This document shows, piece by piece, positions 15,361 through 16,226 of a DNA stretch of 16,226 nucleotides. A program made the position numbers and the translations under genes. Every line of letters starts with the position of its first letter. Position 1 is the first letter of the stretch. Below the pieces are notes generated by a model. It did not search any database, was not told the DNA's origin, and saw only the letters and a list, made by a program, of their open reading frames with translations. Source of the DNA: an uncultured Kineothrix sp. (lineage in GTDB: Bacteria > Bacillota > Clostridia > Lachnospirales > Lachnospiraceae); assembly GCA_910587275.1 (NCBI GenBank), contig CAJUMD010000078.1:1-16226 (forward strand), in the 5' to 3' direction.

Positions 15361-15388
15361 TTGCAAATTCAGTATTTTTCTGTACAAT
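15361..15388 (+). promoter_or_regulatory. Promoter of the ABC-F gene
   Basis: TTGCAA (15361-15366) and TACAAT (15383-15388) are 16 bases apart, with TG directly before the -10. Transcription would start near 15395, giving a leader of about 66 bases. A GGTAT/ATACC palindrome lies in this leader (15410-15421). Confidence 0.6.
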
Positions 15389-15460
15389 AAGTAATGGCTG
15401 CTAAAAAACGGTATGGATACCATAAAAATAGAAAAAACAAAAAAGAAAGGCTGGCAAACA

Positions 15461-16226
15461 ATGATAAGTGCAAACAACGTAACTTTACGCATCGGCAAAA
15501 AAGCGTTATTTGAAGACGTCAACATTAAATTCACCGAAGGAAACTGCTACGGGTTAATCGGCGCAAACGGCGCCGGAAAATCCACGTTCTTAAAAATACT
15601 TTCCGGGCAGTTGGAAACCACGAAAGGGGATATCGCCATTACCCCCGGACAGCGCCTTTCCGTGCTGGAGCAGGACCATTTCAAATACGATGAATATCCG
15701 GTCATGGATGTGGTCATCATGGGCAACGAACGCCTTTACCAAATTATGAAGGAAAAGGATGCCATTTATGCCAAAGAGGATTTCACCGATGAGGACGGCA
15801 TCCGCGCCAGTGAGCTGGAAGGGGAATTTGCGGAAATGGACGGCTGGGAAGCGGAGTCCAACGCCGCCATGCTGTTAAACGGGCTCGGCATCGACACCAG
15901 TCTGCATAACTCCGTAATGGGTTCCCTAAACGGCAGTGAAAAAGTGAAAATCCTTCTTGCCAAAGCCCTGTTCGGCAACCCGGACATCCTTCTTTTGGAT
16001 GAGCCTACCAACCATTTGGATTTGGATGCCATCGCATGGCTGGAAGATTTCCTCATCGACTTTGAAAACACGGTCATTGTAGTATCCCATGACCGTTATT
16101 TCCTGAATAAAGTATGTACCCATACGGCAGACATCGATTACGGCAAGATACAGCTCTATGCCGGAAATTACGATTTCTGGTACGAATCCAGCCAGCTTTT
16201 AATCAAGCAGATGAAGGAAGCCAACA
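15461..16226 (+). CDS. ykpA: ABC-F family ATPase, YkpA-like (5' part, runs off the window)
   Basis: The first 255 codons of an ABC-F protein, a soluble twin-ATPase that acts on the ribosome rather than in transport. The first ATPase domain is nearly complete: Walker A GANGAGKST at 34-42, Q-loop Gln71, signature LNGSEKVK at 156-163, Walker B ILLLDEPTNHLD at 176-187, and switch His210 in VVSHDRYF. The GNYDFWYESSQL stretch and LxGSEKVK form match Bacillus YkpA closely, as I remember it. The usual LSGGEK signature is altered here to LNGSEK; the GSEK part looks family-typical, the Asn less so. No membrane segment is present. AGAAAGG lies 10 bases before the ATG. The linker and second ATPase domain lie beyond the window. 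Codon use leans to C-ending codons, suggesting high expression. Confidence 0.93.
   Translation, partial: MISANNVTLRIGKKALFEDVNIKFTEGNCYGLIGANGAGKSTFLKILSGQLETTKGDIAITPGQRLSVLEQDHFKYDEYPVMDVVIMGNERLYQIMKEKDAIYAKEDFTDEDGIRASELEGEFAEMDGWEAESNAAMLLNGLGIDTSLHNSVMGSLNGSEKVKILLAKALFGNPDILLLDEPTNHLDLDAIAWLEDFLIDFENTVIVVSHDRYFLNKVCTHTADIDYGKIQLYAGNYDFWYESSQLLIKQMKEAN

Noticed and set aside
15264..15418. Direct repeat of CGGTATGGAT at 15264-15273 and 15409-15418
   Set aside because: Ten bases only, without insertion-like context; likely chance.
1..16226. tRNA, rRNA, insertion-sequence ends and CRISPR repeats
   Set aside because: Read for them on both strands; no cloverleaf, rRNA core segment, transposase or regularly spaced repeat seen.

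Overview
The window most likely comes from a Gram-positive, endospore-forming anaerobe of the Clostridia, probably Lachnospiraceae. The evidence is strong AGGAGG-type ribosome sites, purine-rich coding strands at roughly half GC, a YtrA-type GntR/ABC operon, a SpoIID-like/peptidoglycan-binding protein fragment of a kind known from spore-forming Clostridia, and a YkpA-like ABC-F protein. The family assignment is by resemblance, not by a search.

Layout. (1) Bases 1-4409, + strand, look accessory. A sigma-A-like promoter precedes a secreted protein built of four ~64-residue repeats. A small acidic/lysine-rich ORF of unknown function follows. A large serine recombinase comes next, and its stop lies only 10 bases before the in-frame 3' part of a SpoIID/LytB-like plus PG_binding_1 gene. 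That gene begins in the middle of its conserved domain, so the recombinase appears to sit at one end of an integrated element that split it; the 5' part is not in the window. A small, very lysine/arginine-rich ORF and a long perfect stem-loop (likely bidirectional terminator) close the region. (2) Bases 4511-6647, - strand: a compact operon of GntR-family regulator, ABC ATPase and ABC-2-type permease. Its promoter has a perfect TTGACA -35, and the -10 and start region overlap a palindromic operator, which suggests autorepression. A structured, REP-like intergenic segment lies between the permease and the terminator. (3) Bases 6697-15261, + strand: seven genes spaced 40-100 bases apart, apparently one transcription unit: pheA (chorismate mutase/prephenate dehydratase), a DUF815-type P-loop ATPase preceded by a possible 27-codon upstream ORF, a divergent Ppx/GppA with HD domain, polyphosphate kinase ppk1, Maf nucleotide pyrophosphatase, a Cof-type HAD phosphatase and an 87-residue acidic protein. 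A hairpin pair with a T-run ends the unit. (4) From 15361: a promoter and the first 255 codons of a YkpA-like ABC-F protein that runs off the window.

The stretches of more than 300 bases without a gene are 6531-6850 (divergent promoters, operator and leader hairpins) and 15113-15460 (terminator, then the ABC-F promoter). No rRNA, tRNA or CRISPR array was seen.

How the parts relate: region 3 combines polyphosphate synthesis (Ppk1) and probable breakdown or sensing (Ppx) with nucleotide and phosphate housecleaning enzymes (Maf, HAD) and phenylalanine synthesis. Region 2 is a self-regulated transporter of the kind linked to cell-envelope stress. The most unusual part is the recombinase/split-gene junction at 3374-3410, which resembles the arrangement in sporulation genes interrupted by elements that serine recombinases excise.
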